Source of the DNA: Pseudomonas sp. GV085 | GTDB taxonomy: Bacteria; Pseudomonadota; Gammaproteobacteria; Pseudomonadales; Pseudomonadaceae | Length of the DNA stretch: 64,000 bases | Reading direction: 5' to 3' | Assembly: GCF_003050925.1 (NCBI RefSeq) | Contig: NZ_QAOV01000003.1 | Coordinates: 62,001 to 126,000 of the forward strand | In this document: piece by piece, positions 28,112-36,950 of the stretch | Numbering within the stretch: position 1 is the stretch's first letter | Layout: every line of letters starts with the position of its first letter | Translations under genes and position numbers: made by a program | Notes under the pieces: generated by a model | What the model was told of the DNA's origin: nothing | Seen by the model: only the letters and a program-made list of their open reading frames with translations | Database searches by the model: none

Positions 28112-28885
28112 TTAGCGGTTGCTGGACATGAATTGTTTGCAGCGCGCCGAAAGCGGGTTTTCAAACACCTGCTGTGGCGATCCTTGCTCTTCTACCAGGC
28201 CCTGGTGGAGGAACACCACTTCACTGGAGACTTGACGTGCGAAGCCCATTTCGTGGGTCACGAGCAGCATGGTGCGGCCTTCTTCGGCCAGCGCGCGGAT
28301 GACATTAAGTACTTCCTGGACCATTTCCGGGTCAAGCGCCGAGGTGGGCTCGTCGAACAGGATGACCTTGGGCTGCATGGCCAGGGTGCGGGCGATGGCC
28401 GCCCGTTGTTGCTGGCCACCGGACAGTTGCGCGGGATAGGCATGGCGCTTGTCGGCGATGCCAACCTTGGCCAGCAGGGCTTCGGCCACTTCGATGGCTT
28501 CGGCCTTGCTCTGGCCGAGCACGCGGCGCGGGGCTTCGATGATGTTGTCGAGCACGCTCATGTGCGGCCACAGGTTAAAGTTTTGAAACACAAAACCGAT
28601 TTCGCTGCGCAGGCGGTTGATCTGCTTGCCGTCGGCGGCCACCAGTTCGCCGTTCTTCGCGGCCTTGAGCTTGAGTTCTTCGCCGGCGACCAGGATCTGG
28701 CCCTGGTGCGGGTTCTCTAGCAGGTTGATGCATCGCAGGAACGTGGACTTGCCGGAGCCGGAGGAACCCAGGATCGAGATCACATCGCCGTCGCGGGCGG
28801 TCAGCGAGATGCCTTTGAGCACCTCCAGCGAACCGTAGCGTTTGTGCAAGTTGCGGATTTCAAGCGCGGGCGTGGCCTCAGCCAT
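28112..28885 (-). CDS. Amino acid ABC transporter, ATP-binding protein (HisP type)
   Basis: A 257-residue ATPase with Walker A GSSGSGKST, Q loop FVFQNFNLWPHM, signature LSGGQQQR, Walker B VILFDEPTSALDPE and switch His in VTHEMGFA. It is the first gene of the leftward five-gene operon. The 564-bp region upstream, shared with divergent gabP, contains an NtrC-like site, so nitrogen control of the importer is possible. Confidence 0.95.
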   Translation of the reverse strand: MAEATPALEIRNLHKRYGSLEVLKGISLTARDGDVISILGSSGSGKSTFLRCINLLENPHQGQILVAGEELKLKAAKNGELVAADGKQINRLRSEIGFVFQNFNLWPHMSVLDNIIEAPRRVLGQSKAEAIEVAEALLAKVGIADKRHAYPAQLSGGQQQRAAIARTLAMQPKVILFDEPTSALDPEMVQEVLNVIRALAEEGRTMLLVTHEMGFARQVSSEVVFLHQGLVEEQGSPQQVFENPLSARCKQFMSSNR

Positions 28886-29168
28886 GTGCGTTCCTCATAT
28901 ATGTTGCGCTCCTGCTGTTGGCGGCTTTCCTGACGAGGCGGCCAACCTAGCATAGCGTTTCAATGGCAGCCAACAGCGCTACGGACGGTAAACGGCTGGC
29001 GTGTGGCAGGTTGTCGCATCGGCGCAGCAGACTGTCGCCCCATCAACAACCGAACAGCCGTTTGAACCTTGCCTGTCGATAAAAAGCGCGGGGGCTGCTG
29101 CAAAAAAAGGCGCGATGTTGCCAGCTTTGACAGGGTGTTGGAAGCGCTATCCGGCCAAATGCACTGCT

Positions 29169-29189
29169 TGCGCACTTTTAATGTGCGCA
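29169..29189. promoter_or_regulatory. Candidate NtrC binding site upstream of gabP
   Basis: TGCGCAC-N7-GTGCGCA is a perfect 7-bp dyad and contains the NtrC core GCAC-N7-GTGC. It lies about 155 bp upstream of the GG of the sigma-54 promoter signature before gabP, a typical enhancer distance, and also between gabP and the divergent ABC operon. Confidence 0.65.
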
Positions 29190-29340
29190 GAGCCATTTTC
29201 AGGTGTGTTTCCGGTGCACTGATTCGCCACACAATGTGGGTCGCAGGGTAACGCTCTGGCAAAGTGCCATTAAATTCAATGGGTTGCGATGACCGTCCGA
29301 TCTGGTTGGAATCACCGGGTTAGAAGGATTTGAAATATTT

Positions 29341-29356
29341 TGGCGCAATTATTGCG
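29341..29356 (+). promoter_or_regulatory. Candidate sigma-54 promoter of gabP
   Basis: TGGCGC-AATTA-TTGCG matches the -24/-12 consensus TGGCAC-N5-TTGC with the invariant GG-N10-GC spacing (GG 29342-29343, GC 29354-29355). Transcription would begin about 12 bases later, leaving a leader of roughly 80 bases before the ATG at 29450. Confidence 0.7.
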
Positions 29357-29449
29357 TGCAGAATACAGAACGCCCTGTTGGCTTCTTTTTACGAGAAGGA
29401 TCGCCGAACGGGATGCACGCATTCGCTTCTCCTTACAAAGGTAGTTTTA

Positions 29450-30841
29450 ATGAGCAGTACCCAAAGCTCTAATGGCCTCGAACAGGGGCTCAAACCGCGC
29501 CATGTGACCATGCTGTCGATTGCCGGGGTTATCGGCGCCGGCTTGTTCGTTGGCTCGGGTCACGCCATCGCTGCTGCAGGTCCGGCTGTTCTGTTGGCTT
29601 ACGCCGCCGCCGGTATGTTGGTGGTGCTGGTGATGCGCATGCTCGGCGAAATGGCCGTTGCCTCTCCGGACACCGGCTCGTTTTCGACTTACGCCGACCG
29701 CGCGATCGGTCACTGGGCCGGTTTCACCATCGGCTGGTTGTACTGGTGGTTCTGGGTGCTCGTCATCCCGCTGGAGGCCAACGCCGCCGCGACCATCCTG
29801 CATGCCTGGTTCCCGGGTGTGGACATCTGGGCCTTCGCCCTGGTCATCACGATGCTGTTGACCGTGACCAACCTGTTCAGTGTGAAGAACTACGGTGAAT
29901 TCGAGTTCTGGTTCGCCCTGATCAAAGTGTTGGCCATCATCGGCTTCATCGTTCTGGGCCTCATGGCGATCTTCGGCTTCCTGCCGGGCAGCCAGGTCAG
30001 CGGCGTTTCGCACCTGTTCGACACCCAAGGCTTCCTGCCAAACGGCATGGGCGCAGTGCTGGGTGCGATCCTGACCACCATGTTCTCCTTCATGGGCACC
30101 GAGATCGTGACCATCGCGGCCGCGGAATCGAAAGATCCAGGCAAGCAAATCTCCAAGGCCACCAACTCGGTGATCTGGCGGATCGGCTTGTTCTACCTCG
30201 TGTCGATCTTCATCGTTGTGGCGCTGGTGCCATGGAACGACCCGATTCTGGCCAGCCTCGGTTCCTACCAGACCGTGCTTGAGCGCATGGGCATCCCGAA
30301 CGCCAAGATCATCGTCGACATTGTGGTATTGGTTGCTGTGACCAGTTGCCTGAACTCGGCACTCTACACGTCGTCGCGCATGATGTTTTCCCTGGGCAAG
30401 CGCGGCGATGCGCCGGCGATGTCCACGCGCACCAACAAAAGTGGCACGCCTTACTGGGCAGTGATGTTGTCCACTGGCGCAGCGTTCCTGGCAACGTTCG
30501 CCAACTACGTGGCCCCGGCTGCCGTGTTCGAGTTCCTGCTGGCCAGCTCCGGCGCCATCGCACTGCTGGTGTACCTGGTGATCGCGATTTCGCAACTGCG
30601 CATGCGTAAGCAGCGTATAGCGCGCGGGGAGAAAATCGCCTTCAGCATGTGGCTGTTCCCTGGCCTGACCTACGCGGTGATCGTATTCATCGTCGCGGCC
30701 CTGACCATCATGTTGTTCCAGGACGCCCATCGCGTGGAAATTCTCGCGACCGGCTTGCTCAGTGCCCTGGTAGTAGCGGCCGGCTTGCTGGTGGCTCGCC
30801 GTCGCAAGCTGGAAAAACGTGGCGCGGTAGTGCTGAATTGA
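29450..30841 (+). CDS. gabP: GABA permease GabP (APC family)
   Basis: A 463-residue inner-membrane amino acid:proton symporter with twelve predicted helices. The N-terminal block GLKPRHVTMLSIAGVIGAGLFVGSG and the stretches SFSTYADRAIGHWAGFTIGWLYWWFWV and SVKNYGEFEFWFALIKV are almost those of E. coli GabP. It imports 4-aminobutyrate as nitrogen and carbon source. The ATG at 29450 is chosen by alignment with GabP; an in-frame upstream reading covers the promoter. A sigma-54 signature and an NtrC-like dyad upstream suggest induction under nitrogen limitation. Confidence 0.92.
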   Translation: MSSTQSSNGLEQGLKPRHVTMLSIAGVIGAGLFVGSGHAIAAAGPAVLLAYAAAGMLVVLVMRMLGEMAVASPDTGSFSTYADRAIGHWAGFTIGWLYWWFWVLVIPLEANAAATILHAWFPGVDIWAFALVITMLLTVTNLFSVKNYGEFEFWFALIKVLAIIGFIVLGLMAIFGFLPGSQVSGVSHLFDTQGFLPNGMGAVLGAILTTMFSFMGTEIVTIAAAESKDPGKQISKATNSVIWRIGLFYLVSIFIVVALVPWNDPILASLGSYQTVLERMGIPNAKIIVDIVVLVAVTSCLNSALYTSSRMMFSLGKRGDAPAMSTRTNKSGTPYWAVMLSTGAAFLATFANYVAPAAVFEFLLASSGAIALLVYLVIAISQLRMRKQRIARGEKIAFSMWLFPGLTYAVIVFIVAALTIMLFQDAHRVEILATGLLSALVVAAGLLVARRRKLEKRGAVVLN

Positions 30842-30858
30842 TCCATACCGCGTAATGC

Positions 30859-30897
30859 AAAACGGCCGCTGTCAGTGATGACGAGCGGCCGTTTTTG
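30859..30897 (+). terminator. Terminator after gabP
   Basis: AACGGCCGCT / AGCGGCCGTT stem with a 13-base loop, followed by five T residues, between gabP and a convergent gene. Confidence 0.85.
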
Positions 30898-30912
30898 TTT
30901 GAGTCGTAACCC

Positions 30913-31365
30913 TTACTCGGCTTTTTCTTCCGGTGCTTCCAGCGACTCGCGGTAGACATCCAGCGCAGCGCTGAAGTCAGTAATGAACTGCGGCTCGCTC
31001 AGCCATGCCTGGGCGGTGTCGCGGTCCATGCCGTCGGCCCACATGCGGTAGTCGATCAGCATGTCGGCGGCCAGGTGGGTGGCGGCCATGCCTTCGTCGT
31101 CTGCGTTTTCCATGTCCAGCAGTTCTGGATGGTCGATGATGATAAAGGCCAGGTTCGTCAGCAGCACCGAGAGCATTTCGTTGCGGCTGATGGCTTCCGC
31201 GTCGCGCATTTTGCTGAACATCGCCAGGGTGTATTCCGGGATCGGCTCGGCGAGGTGGCCAAGGTCATCGTCCAGCGCGGCGGGTTTGCGGCCGTGGATA
31301 TTGATTTGCTTGGCTTTGGCTTTTGCGCGCTTGGCGCGTTTCTGTTGCTTGTTCAGGGAGGCCAT
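30913..31365 (-). CDS. Hypothetical protein, tandem paralog 2
   Basis: A 150-residue cytoplasmic protein. The N terminus is strongly basic (MASLNKQQKRAKRAKAKAKQ), followed by an acidic helical body that ends in EAPEEKAE. It shares the N-terminal block and a later block (LIDYRMWADGMD...AWLSEPQFITDFSAA versus LIEYRQWSAETD...AWIESPAFQADYVAA) with the gene directly upstream, so the two arose by duplication. The basic tail could bind RNA or DNA. I do not recognise a named family. Confidence 0.8.
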   Translation of the reverse strand: MASLNKQQKRAKRAKAKAKQINIHGRKPAALDDDLGHLAEPIPEYTLAMFSKMRDAEAISRNEMLSVLLTNLAFIIIDHPELLDMENADDEGMAATHLAADMLIDYRMWADGMDRDTAQAWLSEPQFITDFSAALDVYRESLEAPEEKAE

Positions 31366-31371
31366 GGGAAC

Positions 31372-31788
31372 TCAGTTCGGTTTCTGTTGGGTTTGCGCGG
31401 CAATGGCGTCGGACGCCGCCACGTAGTCAGCCTGGAAGGCCGGTGATTCGATCCACGCCAGGGCGCCAGCCTCGTCGGTTTCAGCGGACCATTGGCGATA
31501 TTCGATCAGAGCAGCGAGGATGAAGTCTGTCGCTGTTTCCTCACCTTCCTGCTCCAGTACCAGTGCGATAAGCGGATGTTCCAGAAAGGCCGCGCACATG
31601 GCCTGCTGGCTGATCTTTTGTGCGTCGATCATCTCTTTGAACATGTCGGTCAGGTCCACCGATTCGAAGTCGATGCGATCATCGTTCGGGTCCAGTTCCA
31701 CCGGCGCGGCAGCCCGTTGGGTGCGGTTCTGCTTGGCCTTGGCCTTGGCGCGGGTGGCGCGTTTTTGCTGCTTGTTGGCGGAGGCCAT
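31372..31788 (-). CDS. Hypothetical protein, tandem paralog 1
   Basis: A 138-residue protein with the same plan as its downstream neighbour six bases away: a basic N terminus (MASANKQQKRATRAKAKAKQ) and an acidic helical body. The start at 31788 is chosen because it matches the paralog's start exactly; an ATG two codons earlier is possible. The two are certainly co-transcribed. Function unknown. Confidence 0.8.
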   Translation of the reverse strand: MASANKQQKRATRAKAKAKQNRTQRAAAPVELDPNDDRIDFESVDLTDMFKEMIDAQKISQQAMCAAFLEHPLIALVLEQEGEETATDFILAALIEYRQWSAETDEAGALAWIESPAFQADYVAASDAIAAQTQQKPN

Positions 31789-31824
31789 GGGCATCGTTCC
31801 GTATTCGTTGAAAGGGCAATTGAC

Positions 31825-32799
31825 TTAGCTGCGCGGTACTCGCCGCCCGGGGGTATCGGGGGTCAGTTCGCCGTTTTGCAGCCAGGTCAATGCAATGGGC
31901 CATAGTGTGGCTTGGTATGCGCTGCGAAAAAAGGCGAAATGTCCGACTTCTTCTTCGCCGATGTCTTCAGGGTGGATACGCAAGTGGGAGTTTGTGCTGC
32001 CGGTGAAGTAGCTGAGCAGGCGTTCGATGGCCGGGATCGTGCCGTAGGGATCGTCGCTGATGCTGATGGCCAGGGTTTGCGCGGTGACGCCGGCAAAGGG
32101 TAGCTGTCCGGTGGTTTTGCTGATCGCGCGGCCGCTGGAGCGTTTCTCGAAACGGGCGGTGGAGAAGCTCCAGTCACGGACCACGCCGGCGGGTGTGTCT
32201 TCCAGCCATCCGAGGCGTTTGCCCGGAAAGTAGCCGTAGATCATCGTTACCAATGGCATCAGCACATGCCACTTACCGAACATGCGCCAGCGATGGGCCG
32301 GCGCATAGTCGCGCCAGTAGGCGAATTGCGCCCCGACCGTCACCAGGCGCCGGATCAGGTGCCCCGACGCCCCCAGGCCCGCTGCACAGCCGCCAAAGCT
32401 GTGGCCGACCACATCGATAGGCTGCCTTGGGAACTCGCGCTGTGCGCGCTTGAGCATCGCCTCGAAATCCAGCGCTCCCCAATCGGTCCACGAGGCTTGA
32501 AACCCCTTGAGCGATGCCGGCCGCGACTCGCCGATGCCGCGGTAGTCATAGGCGATGACATCGAAACCGTGGGCGAACAGGTAGTCGGCGAAGCGCGAGT
32601 AGTGGCGGCAACGGACCGAAGTGGCGGCATTGATGATCACGACCGGACGAGTGGCGTCCCGAGAAGGGTGTCGCCAGGTGAAGCCACCGAGGATGAAACC
32701 GTCCGAGGCGGTTTCCTTGAACGGTTTGCCGGGGGTGGTATCCGGCAGCGGCAACTCGATGGAAATGGGGGCCAGTGGAGGCGTGTCCTGCAAATTCAT
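31825..32799 (-). CDS. Alpha/beta-fold hydrolase
   Basis: A 324-residue hydrolase: oxyanion region VIINAATSV, DYRGIGES, nucleophile elbow VVGHSFGG, an acidic residue in ISISDDPYG and a C-terminal His in EEEVGHFAFF. The start at 32799 (MNLQDTPPL) avoids overlap with the nuclease gene upstream. It precedes the tandem paralogs on the same strand. The substrate is not predictable. Confidence 0.87.
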   Translation of the reverse strand: MNLQDTPPLAPISIELPLPDTTPGKPFKETASDGFILGGFTWRHPSRDATRPVVIINAATSVRCRHYSRFADYLFAHGFDVIAYDYRGIGESRPASLKGFQASWTDWGALDFEAMLKRAQREFPRQPIDVVGHSFGGCAAGLGASGHLIRRLVTVGAQFAYWRDYAPAHRWRMFGKWHVLMPLVTMIYGYFPGKRLGWLEDTPAGVVRDWSFSTARFEKRSSGRAISKTTGQLPFAGVTAQTLAISISDDPYGTIPAIERLLSYFTGSTNSHLRIHPEDIGEEEVGHFAFFRSAYQATLWPIALTWLQNGELTPDTPGRRVPRS

Positions 32800-32867
32800 C
32801 GGCGTCAGACCTTTGCGGGTAGCTGCCAACGATAGTCTTGATGCCGCCGATGAACAATCCATTCACC

Positions 32868-33926
32868 TCAACGCAGTGGTTGATCGAGCAGTCGTTCTTC
32901 AAGTGCCGCCCGTTGCCGATCCAGCTCGTTACGCAGTTCTTCTTCACTCGGCAAGACAAGCTTGTACTTGCTGGCGAGCAGTTGCTCGTTTGCGTCCTGC
33001 ACTGAGTAACGCACCACGGATTCATCCTTTTGCGCACAGAGCATGATGCCGACGGTGGGGCTGTCTTGCGCGCTGCGTATGAGGTCGTCGTACATGCGCA
33101 CGTACATGTCCATCTGCCCCACATCCTGATGGGTCAGTTCACCGCGCTTGATATCGACGATGACGAAGCACTTGAGCAGGTAGTTGTAGAACACCAGATC
33201 GATGTAGAAGTCTTTGCTGTCGGTACCGATGCGTTGCTGGCGGGCAATGAACGCGAAGCCCTTTCCCAGCTCCAGCAAGAAGCCGAGCAGTTGTTCGATC
33301 AGTGCTTGTTCGATCTCGCTTTCCTGAAGCATGCCGGCACTGGGTAAACCAAGAAACTCCAGTGCCACCGGATCACGGATGAAATCACGAGGGCTGGCCT
33401 TCATGTTTTGAATGTGGGTGGCGGCCTCCTGCTTGACGCTGCCGCGATCGCGGCTCGCCAGCAGGCGTTCGTAATACAAGGTATTGATCTGCCGTTCCAG
33501 GGCGCGGCTTGACCAGTTTTGGGTGACTGATTCGTTCATGTACCAGAGGCGGGCGCTGTCGTTGTCGACCCGAAGCAGGTGGCGGTAGTGGGTCCAGCTC
33601 AATTCGGAACGCACTGCGTTCCAAATTGGAAAAGTTTGATAAAAATCCCGCATGTAACGCAGATTGCGTTCGTCAAAGCCTTTGCCGAAGTCGGCACTGA
33701 GCACTTTCGCCAAAGTGGCCAGCAAGCGCTTTCCATATCTCGCCCGCCGAGCCCCTTCCTGCTCGAACTCGACAATATGTCGCCCGATCTGCCAACAGGT
33801 CTGCACTTGAACGGTATCGACCGCCCGAAGCACCTTCTGACGTGCCTGATGGATCAATTTGCCAAGGTTGCCAAGCAGTGATGCCAGATGTGGGTCGTGA
33901 GTGTCGTTGGGTGTGAGGGCCGTCAT
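32868..33926 (-). CDS. DUF1016/YhcG-family PDDEXK nuclease
   Basis: A 352-residue protein with two parts: an N-terminal helical DUF1016 domain (WQIGRHIVEFEQEGARRARYGKRLL, RNLRYMRDFYQTFP, about residues 20-160) and a C-terminal PDDEXK nuclease core (DFYIDLVFYNYLLKCFVIVDIKRGE, about 235-265, with the Asp and the V-D-I-K motif). YhcG proteins are often found beside restriction or toxin-antitoxin genes; here it stands alone between a TSUP permease and a hydrolase. The start at 33926 gives the family N terminus. Intact and likely active. Confidence 0.87.
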   Translation of the reverse strand: MTALTPNDTHDPHLASLLGNLGKLIHQARQKVLRAVDTVQVQTCWQIGRHIVEFEQEGARRARYGKRLLATLAKVLSADFGKGFDERNLRYMRDFYQTFPIWNAVRSELSWTHYRHLLRVDNDSARLWYMNESVTQNWSSRALERQINTLYYERLLASRDRGSVKQEAATHIQNMKASPRDFIRDPVALEFLGLPSAGMLQESEIEQALIEQLLGFLLELGKGFAFIARQQRIGTDSKDFYIDLVFYNYLLKCFVIVDIKRGELTHQDVGQMDMYVRMYDDLIRSAQDSPTVGIMLCAQKDESVVRYSVQDANEQLLASKYKLVLPSEEELRNELDRQRAALEERLLDQPLR

Positions 33927-34228
33927 GAGGTCTTCCGCAGCAGGTTGAACAGCGAAAGAGCATGACAAATGAGCACCCTTCGAAGATGCCGGGAGTTACC
34001 GAGAAACAGGCAGGAAATACCGGCTTCTGCGGCGGGACGGGTCTGAATCCGGGTGAGGGTTGAGGAGCAAGTGGCGTAGTACGTTTCGTACTCAGGCCAA
34101 ATCAATCCAGGGCCCCCTCCCTCCGACTGGAAATCCAAAGGATGTAACGATTGAGAGTCTGGCGACGTGGAGTGGGTGCATCGTCAGATCCCAGGCAAAA
34201 GGAAGCGCCGGTCATCACCGAGTGGTGA

Positions 34229-35020
34229 TCATAACGAAGCCAGTGTCTGGATGAGTGCAACGCGTAAAGGGTTGGTTTCTACGCTCAGCAGCTTGATGGC
34301 CAAGGCGCAGCAGACCACGATCAACATAGGTTTGATCAGCCGTGGTCCGACCCGAACAGCGGCCCGTGCACCCAATTGAGCGCCGACGAAGGCTGCCAAA
34401 GCCATGGCAATGGCTACCGGCCAGATAATCACACCTTTGGTGATAAAGACCGACAGAGAACCGAGATTGCATGAGGCGTTGGCAAGTTTGGTAAAACTCA
34501 TGGCCCGCATCATGCCCAGGCCGCAGAGCAGTACGAATCCGACGATAAAGAAAGAGCCCACACCGGGGCCAAATATACCGTCGTAGAAGCCAAGAATCGG
34601 CGCAACGCTAAACGAAAAAAGCAGAATGCCGATTCTCTTGCGTCGATCTTCATTGGCCAGCTTTGGAGAGAGCGCAAAATAGATGGCTACCAGGATCAGC
34701 ATGATAGGTACGCAAACTTCCAGATAGCGTTTATCAATAGAGCTGACCAGCAAGGCACCACTGGCGCCGCCAATAAATCCGCAGATAACCAGGAAACGGC
34801 CTTCGCGCCACTCGATCATTCCTTTGCGAGCAAAGGTTACAGTTGCCGAAACAGTTGCCGAAGCGGCCTGGAACTTGTTCGTGGCAATCGCACTGATGGG
34901 GTCCATCCCAGCCAGAAAAAGTGCAGGCAATGTTATCAGCCCGCCCCCACCTGCAATGGCATCAAAAAAACCGGCGCAGAACGCCACGAGCGCCAATAGG
35001 CTAATTACATCCCAAGACAT
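34229..35020 (-). CDS. TSUP-family permease (TauE/SafE)
   Basis: A 263-residue inner-membrane protein with about eight hydrophobic helices and the two TauE/SafE repeats: GFFDAIAGGGGLITLPALFLAG with ATNKFQAASAT near the N terminus, and GFYDGIFGPGVGSFFIVGF with SFTKLANASCNLGSL in the second half. The family exports sulfite, sulfonates or other small organic anions; the substrate here is unknown. It stands upstream of the orphan nuclease on the same strand, with 300 bp of sequence between them that shows nothing recognisable. Confidence 0.92.
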   Translation of the reverse strand: MSWDVISLLALVAFCAGFFDAIAGGGGLITLPALFLAGMDPISAIATNKFQAASATVSATVTFARKGMIEWREGRFLVICGFIGGASGALLVSSIDKRYLEVCVPIMLILVAIYFALSPKLANEDRRKRIGILLFSFSVAPILGFYDGIFGPGVGSFFIVGFVLLCGLGMMRAMSFTKLANASCNLGSLSVFITKGVIIWPVAIAMALAAFVGAQLGARAAVRVGPRLIKPMLIVVCCALAIKLLSVETNPLRVALIQTLASL

Positions 35021-35393
35021 CCCAATCCCTCTTTTACAATTATTGGCAAGTCATCCGTGTGACTGGCCACTCAACAGTCAGGGCGTTTGGCAAACGTCAG
35101 CCCTGCAGCCTCAACGGGTCTTCTGAAATAACGATAGGAGACGAAATTTTCGACAGGCCAAAAATGCCCATTCTGTGCAAACCGATGATCAGCGTATGTC
35201 ATCCAATTCCGTTAAAGCATACGGAGTATTCCGACAAACCAAGAGACTGCCAGAAAGGGCCGATTTCCAATATCTGAAATTTTTTGTGGACTCAGCCCCG
35301 GCAACCATTACGGGCACTTGCTGGCGGGGCGAGAGGAGGTGGGAATTGGCGCTTCGATGGTGCCTCGAGTAGTGCCTGGACAAATCGCAGGCA

Positions 35394-35428
35394 TAAAAAA
35401 ACCCTGAATCTTGCGATTCAGGGTTTTC
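35394..35428 (-). terminator. Terminator of tRNA-Phe
   Basis: ACCCTGAATC / GATTCAGGGT 10-bp perfect stem with loop TTGC, extended by three A:T pairs, with an A run on the left that reads as a T tract on the minus strand. The rest of the gap from 35021 holds nothing else I can support. Confidence 0.9.
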
Positions 35429-35434
35429 GGTATT

Positions 35435-35510
35435 TGGTGCCCAGAGACGGAATCGAACCGCCGACACGGGGATTTTCAATCCCCTGCTCTACCGACTGAG
35501 CTATCTGGGC
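35435..35510 (-). tRNA. tRNA-Phe (anticodon GAA)
   Basis: A complete 76-base cloverleaf on the minus strand: acceptor GCCCAGA / TCTGGGC, D arm GCTCAGTCGGTAGAGC, anticodon loop TTGAAAA, T arm with GGTTCGATTCC and encoded CCA. No integrase is adjacent. Confidence 0.97.
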
Positions 35511-35613
35511 AACGGGGCGCATTAAACGGGTTTTTCAGGGGGTCGTCAAGCAAGTTTTCAAAAAAATTTTAATTATTACCGTCGCTTACGTTCCGACCCC
35601 CGATAAATCGGGG

Positions 35614-35886
35614 TTATTCCGACGGCGGCACGTAGCCTTCGGCCTTGGCGTAATCCTCGCCGGAGAAGTACTTGTCCATCTCGCCCTGGAGATATTTGCG
35701 GTCTTCGGCGTTCATCATGTTCAGGCGTTTTTCGTTGATCAGCAGGGTCTGGTGTTTTTGCCAGTCGGCCCAGGCCTTGGCCGAGACGTGGTCAAAAATG
35801 TCCTGGCCTTTGGCGCCCGGGAAGGGAGCGCGCTCCAGGCCTGGTAATTCTTCTTTGTACTTGCGGCACATGATGGTGCGGGTCAT
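35614..35886 (-). CDS. yggX: YggX family Fe(II)-trafficking/oxidative damage protection protein
   Basis: A 90-residue cytoplasmic protein starting [27 protein letters not shown], with [17 protein letters not shown] and [22 protein letters not shown], all typical of YggX. The conserved Cys7 is present. The family protects iron-sulfur clusters, which fits its position overlapping mutY, whose product carries a 4Fe-4S cluster; mutY-yggX is also an operon in enterobacteria. Confidence 0.96.
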   Translation of the reverse strand: MTRTIMCRKYKEELPGLERAPFPGAKGQDIFDHVSAKAWADWQKHQTLLINEKRLNMMNAEDRKYLQGEMDKYFSGEDYAKAEGYVPPSE

Positions 35887-36950
35887 GACGACTCTCCTGC
35901 GTTCAATACGGCGGCCGCGCGTTCGAGCAAGGTTTTGACCGGGGCGGCAAGGCCCAGGCGCGGCGGGGTGGCGAGGTTATACCAGAGCCAGTCAGCCTCG
36001 GCCACGTGATGGCCGGACTCCTGGACCTGAACCAGCCAGGGTTCGATGGATAACTGAAAATGGCTGAAGGTGTGCACCAGGCTCGGTAATGCCTGTTGGG
36101 TGCCCAGCTCCAGCGAGTGCTGCGATGCCAGATGCGGCAGGTCGTCGAGGTCGTCGAGTTCCGGCAGGCTCCACAAGCCGCCCCACAGGCCCGTGGAGGG
36201 GCGACGGTAAAGCAGGATCGCGCCCTCGCCGTTGGCGAGCATCGGCATCAGTGTGCGTTTCTGCGGGATGGCCTTGCGCGGCTTGGGTATCGGGTAGCGG
36301 GTTTCCAGGCCGAGCATGTGCGCCTCACAGCCCTTTTCCAGCGGGCACAGCAGGCAGCTCGGTTTGCTGCGGGTGCAGAGCGTCGCGCCCAAGTCCATCA
36401 TCGCCTGGGTGTAGGCGTTGACGCGGGCCTGCGGTGTAAAGCGCTCAGCGTTGGCCCAGAGCTGTTTGGCCACCTTCGGCTCGCCGGGGTAGCCCTCTTG
36501 TGCGGTAAATCGCGCCAGCACCCGTTTGACGTTGCCGTCGAGGATCGGCGCACGCAGGCCCATGCTGATGCTGGCAATGGCGCCAGCGGTGGACAGGCCG
36601 ATCCCCGGCAGATCAGTGAGTTTTTCCACGTCTCGGGGAAATTCGCCGCCGTACTGCTCGACGACGATTTTCGCGGTCTTCTGCAAATTGCGCGCGCGGG
36701 TGTAGTAACCCAGGCCCGTCCACAGGTGCAGCACTTCGTCTTCCGGTGCCGCCGCCAGGGCTTCGACCGTTGGCAACGAAGCCATGAAGCGGTCGAAGTA
36801 GTTCAGCACGGTGCTGACCTGGGTCTGCTGCAACATGATTTCCGAGACCCATACCCGATACGGGTTGATGTCCTGCTGCCAGGGCAAATCGTGACGGCCG
36901 TGGCGGTCGAACCAGTCGAGCACCGCCGTTGAAAACTGCTCGGCTCTCAT
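35883..36950 (-). CDS. mutY: A/G-specific adenine DNA glycosylase MutY
   Basis: A 355-residue base-excision repair enzyme that removes adenine mispaired with 8-oxoguanine. It shows the helix-hairpin-helix [12 protein letters not shown], the catalytic Asp in [12 protein letters not shown], the 4Fe-4S ligands C-x6-C-x2-C-x5-C ([17 protein letters not shown]) and a C-terminal NUDIX-like domain that reads 8-oxoG. The ATG at 36950 overlaps the asmA stop by four bases, and its stop overlaps yggX, so asmA-mutY-yggX is one operon. Confidence 0.97.
   Translation of the reverse strand: MRAEQFSTAVLDWFDRHGRHDLPWQQDINPYRVWVSEIMLQQTQVSTVLNYFDRFMASLPTVEALAAAPEDEVLHLWTGLGYYTRARNLQKTAKIVVEQYGGEFPRDVEKLTDLPGIGLSTAGAIASISMGLRAPILDGNVKRVLARFTAQEGYPGEPKVAKQLWANAERFTPQARVNAYTQAMMDLGATLCTRSKPSCLLCPLEKGCEAHMLGLETRYPIPKPRKAIPQKRTLMPMLANGEGAILLYRRPSTGLWGGLWSLPELDDLDDLPHLASQHSLELGTQQALPSLVHTFSHFQLSIEPWLVQVQESGHHVAEADWLWYNLATPPRLGLAAPVKTLLERAAAVLNAGESS

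Noticed and set aside
25898..28885. Naming the ABC operon as the aot (arginine/ornithine) system
   Set aside because: The gene order (ATPase first) and neighbourhood differ from the aot cluster I recall, and the ligand cannot be read from sequence, so no symbol was given.
35021..35434. Second island at tRNA-Phe
   Set aside because: No integrase and no duplicated tRNA-Phe 3' end were found nearby; only the accessory character of the nuclease and permease hints at it.
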